Source: Candidatus Pantoea gossypiicola (GTDB lineage Bacteria; Pseudomonadota; Gammaproteobacteria; Enterobacterales; Enterobacteriaceae). From it: a DNA stretch of 64,000 nt. Both the position numbers and the translations under genes were made by a program. Of the stretch, positions 61,864-64,000 are shown piece by piece. The notes under the pieces were generated by a model that worked only from the letters and a program-made list of their open reading frames with translations, was not told the DNA's origin and made no database searches. Positions within the stretch are counted from its first letter, which is position 1; the number at the start of each line of letters is the position of its first letter. The stretch is taken from NCBI RefSeq assembly GCF_008632075.1, contig NZ_VWVM01000016.1, positions 1 through 64,000 of the forward strand. The letters are read 5' to 3'.

Positions 61864-64000
61864 ATGATGGCAAGGACGGTATTTTTTAATAAACCAACTG
61901 GCAAAATTTTTTATCGCTCTTTTCTGGCGCTGTTTCTGACCGCAGCAACTCAGTCAGCGTTTGCTGTAACTGCTTATGATTTCGATGAATCATTTGTAAA
62001 AAATTTAGCTGGTGTAAAAGTAGATGTTTCCCGCTACGCAACAGGTAACCCCATTGATCCCGGCATCTACACGCTGGATATCTTTTTAAATGGCCGTCAG
62101 ATTGGTCGGGAGAATGTTCAGGTTGTGCGTGAGGGAGCTGGTACTAAAGCCTGTCTTTCCTATGATCTGGTAAAAAGCCTTTCCATCAAAGATACAGTAT
62201 TCAGCTCTGAGCAAGCTGAAGAGTTACGTACAGGTAAGCAATGTATTGCACTGGAAGATGTGGTTAAGGAGAGTCATGCCGCAATCAACTCCGCTGATAT
62301 GCAGATGGACATCTCAATTCCACAGATTTATCTGCTGCGCTCAGCACGTGGCTATGTCGCTCCAGAGTTCTGGGATAAGGGCGAAACGGCATTAACACTT
62401 AATTATGACACCAACTATTACCGCTCTGTTAACGACGGACGTGAATATGACTCTTTTTATGGCAGGGCGCTGGCAGGTTTTAACCTTGGCGGATGGATGT
62501 TTCGTCATGATGGCTCATTAAGCTGGCGACGCCAGCAAGGTGAGGAGTCTCATCACTATAATGCCATCAACACCTATGTTCAGCGTGATATCCCGCAGCT
62601 GAAATCACGCTTATTGTTAGGTGAAGGTAATACGAGTGGCGAACTCTTTGATACCCTCTCATTCCGCGGTGCGCAGATATCGACTGTCGATCAAATGTGG
62701 CCTGATTCACAACGTGGTTACGCACCAGAAATTCGTGGTGTTGCGCGTACTAATGCTCAGGTAACTGTATCGCAAAATGGCAGTAAAATTTATGAGACAA
62801 CAGTTTCGCCAGGCCCCTTTAACATCTCCGACCTCTACCCTACCGGCTACGGTGGCGACTTAGATGTTACTGTAAAAGAAGCTGACGGCAGCGAAACGCG
62901 CTTTTCAGTACCCTATGCAGCTATGACGAGACTGAAGCGCCCGGGCATGACGTTCTACTCTGTGACGGGAGGTGTGTCGCGTAAAGACAATATGGCTTAT
63001 ACGCCTTCTGTTTATCAGGGCACCATTCAGCATGGCTTTACCAATAGCCTGACCGGTTATACCGGTATCCTGGGATCAGATAACTATATCTCAGCGCTGT
63101 TAGGCGGTGCATTTGGGTTACCCATAGGCGCTATCTCTCTGGATATCACCGGTGCTCAGACAAAATATGGCGATGAGAAAAAGCAGGGTGTGAGCTATCG
63201 TGCGACCTACAGTAAAAAAGTTTCTCAGACTGGCACCAACTTTACTCTCGCAGCGTATAGATTTTCGTCATCAGGCTATTACAGCTATGACAATGCTCTG
63301 CAAATTAATAACTATTACAAAAAGAATAAAATTAACGGGAAAAATTATCTATCACGGCCTAAACAACGCTTTTCACTGACTGCCAGCCAAAATTTTGGAG
63401 AGTCATATGGGAATATCTATCTTACTGGTTTCGTTCAAAATTACTGGAACAGCACCGGTACAAACACCCAATTTCAGTTAGGCTATAATAATAGAATTGG
63501 TCGTGTATCCTATACATTATCAGCAAACCGATTATTATATTCAACCGGTGGGCATGACACGCAACTTTCACTCGACTTCTCTATACCACTTGGTAGTGAA
63601 AGTAAGAATTATGTAACCGGAAGCGCCACACATAATAAAGAGGGTGTAACTGCTCAAACTGCAGTTAATGGCGTGCTAGGTGAGAATGATCAATATAGCT
63701 ATAACGTAGGTGCTGCACGCGATATTGATAATAAAAAGTCAGGCTCGATCGGTGGTCAATATCGTTCACCTTACAGCATGCTGACAGCGTCATATACAAA
63801 GGGAGAAGACTATTATTCAGCCTCAGCAGGTGCCAGCGGAACTGTGGTTGCCTTGCCTGATAGCATCAACTTTAGTGCTTATCAGTCAACAACGTATGCT
63901 GTAGTAAGTGCCGCTGATGCAGAAGGGGCTCGGGTGCTTGGTTATCCAAATATAGTGCTGGACGGAAGCGGCAGAGCAATAGTACCTAATCTTAATCCGT
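61864..64000 (+). CDS. Fimbrial outer-membrane usher, N-terminal part
   Basis: 712 codons are open to the window edge; ushers are about 800-870 residues, so roughly the last 100-150 are missing. After the signal peptide (to about AFA-VTA) the N-terminal domain has YDFDESFVKNLAG, then DVSRYATGNPIDPGIYTLDIFLNGRQIG. The barrel and plug follow (DLNFRG-type LSFRGAQISTVDQMWPDSQRGYAPEIRGVA and SPGPFNISDLYPTGYGGDLDVTVKEADG). It is the outer-membrane pore that assembles the fibre. It starts 26 bases after the chaperone stop at ATGATG. Confidence 0.94.
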   Translation, partial: MMARTVFFNKPTGKIFYRSFLALFLTAATQSAFAVTAYDFDESFVKNLAGVKVDVSRYATGNPIDPGIYTLDIFLNGRQIGRENVQVVREGAGTKACLSYDLVKSLSIKDTVFSSEQAEELRTGKQCIALEDVVKESHAAINSADMQMDISIPQIYLLRSARGYVAPEFWDKGETALTLNYDTNYYRSVNDGREYDSFYGRALAGFNLGGWMFRHDGSLSWRRQQGEESHHYNAINTYVQRDIPQLKSRLLLGEGNTSGELFDTLSFRGAQISTVDQMWPDSQRGYAPEIRGVARTNAQVTVSQNGSKIYETTVSPGPFNISDLYPTGYGGDLDVTVKEADGSETRFSVPYAAMTRLKRPGMTFYSVTGGVSRKDNMAYTPSVYQGTIQHGFTNSLTGYTGILGSDNYISALLGGAFGLPIGAISLDITGAQTKYGDEKKQGVSYRATYSKKVSQTGTNFTLAAYRFSSSGYYSYDNALQINNYYKKNKINGKNYLSRPKQRFSLTASQNFGESYGNIYLTGFVQNYWNSTGTNTQFQLGYNNRIGRVSYTLSANRLLYSTGGHDTQLSLDFSIPLGSESKNYVTGSATHNKEGVTAQTAVNGVLGENDQYSYNVGAARDIDNKKSGSIGGQYRSPYSMLTASYTKGEDYYSASAGASGTVVALPDSINFSAYQSTTYAVVSAADAEGARVLGYPNIVLDGSGRAIVPNLNP

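Overview
The window reads as a gamma-proteobacterium of the Enterobacterales, most likely a Pantoea/Erwinia-type organism. This is an inference from protein resemblance: a complete arnBCADTEF operon, E. coli-like FeoAB, Hha, IprA and StbDE homologues, an IS407-group IS3 element end, and a Cre-type recombinase. I cannot tell from sequence alone whether this is chromosome or a large plasmid. The Cre/lox-like module would suit a plasmid dimer-resolution system, but no rep or par genes are in view.

Layout. 1-152 is the cut end of an IS3-family element. 408-978 is a decayed wbuC cupin gene. 1019-3570 is the ferrous iron transporter feoAB. 3926-5151 holds a Cre-like tyrosine recombinase with a 34-bp lox-like site just upstream of it. 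5893-6360 encodes a secreted SnoaL-like protein.

6633-25740 is a 19-kb organosulfur scavenging island. A rightward operon carries two SfnB/DszC-type flavin oxidoreductases, an NtaA/DmoA/DszA-type monooxygenase and a MetQ-MetN-MetI transporter. A leftward operon carries SsuD, a FAD oxidoreductase, a second DmoA-type monooxygenase and a second Met-type ABC transporter. A leftward pair carries a third SfnB-like enzyme and an MFS carrier. The regulator of the island appears to be an unusual sigma-54 activator with an SsuA-like sulfonate-binding domain fused to its C-terminus. It is divergent from ssuD and is followed by a free SsuA paralogue. A candidate sigma-54 promoter and paired palindromic repeats lie in the divergent region. 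The working model is uptake of sulfur compounds, stepwise S-oxygenation and C-S cleavage, with release of sulfite under sulfur limitation. No flavin reductase and no ssuBC are in the window.

26099-34995 is mixed: a formaldehyde dehydrogenase-like enzyme, an stbDE toxin-antitoxin pair behind a 12-bp perfect inverted repeat, an AT-rich orphan gene, a cysteine/serine-catabolic operon (cyuA-like, azlC, azlD, ridA), a HAD hydrolase and a Fic protein. 35142-42490 is the complete arn lipid A L-Ara4N operon. 43182-46257 holds a YceI protein, a frameshifted small gene, and an inositol-dehydrogenase-like enzyme divergent from a LacI regulator. 46888-57004 is a surface region: a PACE-type efflux protein, an Hha-like protein, a large S6-type serine protease autotransporter with a Pro-rich tandem repeat stalk, a DUF333 lipoprotein, a pertactin-like autotransporter and a YgiW/YdeI OB-fold protein. 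57551-64000 is a fimbrial locus: a LuxR-type and an IprA-type regulator, two small peptides with microcin-like double-glycine leaders, then major fimbrial subunit, chaperone and usher (usher cut by the window end).

The two most unusual items are the sigma-54 activator fused to a substrate-binding domain inside the sulfur island, and the pair of double-glycine-leader peptides immediately upstream of a chaperone-usher fimbrial operon.
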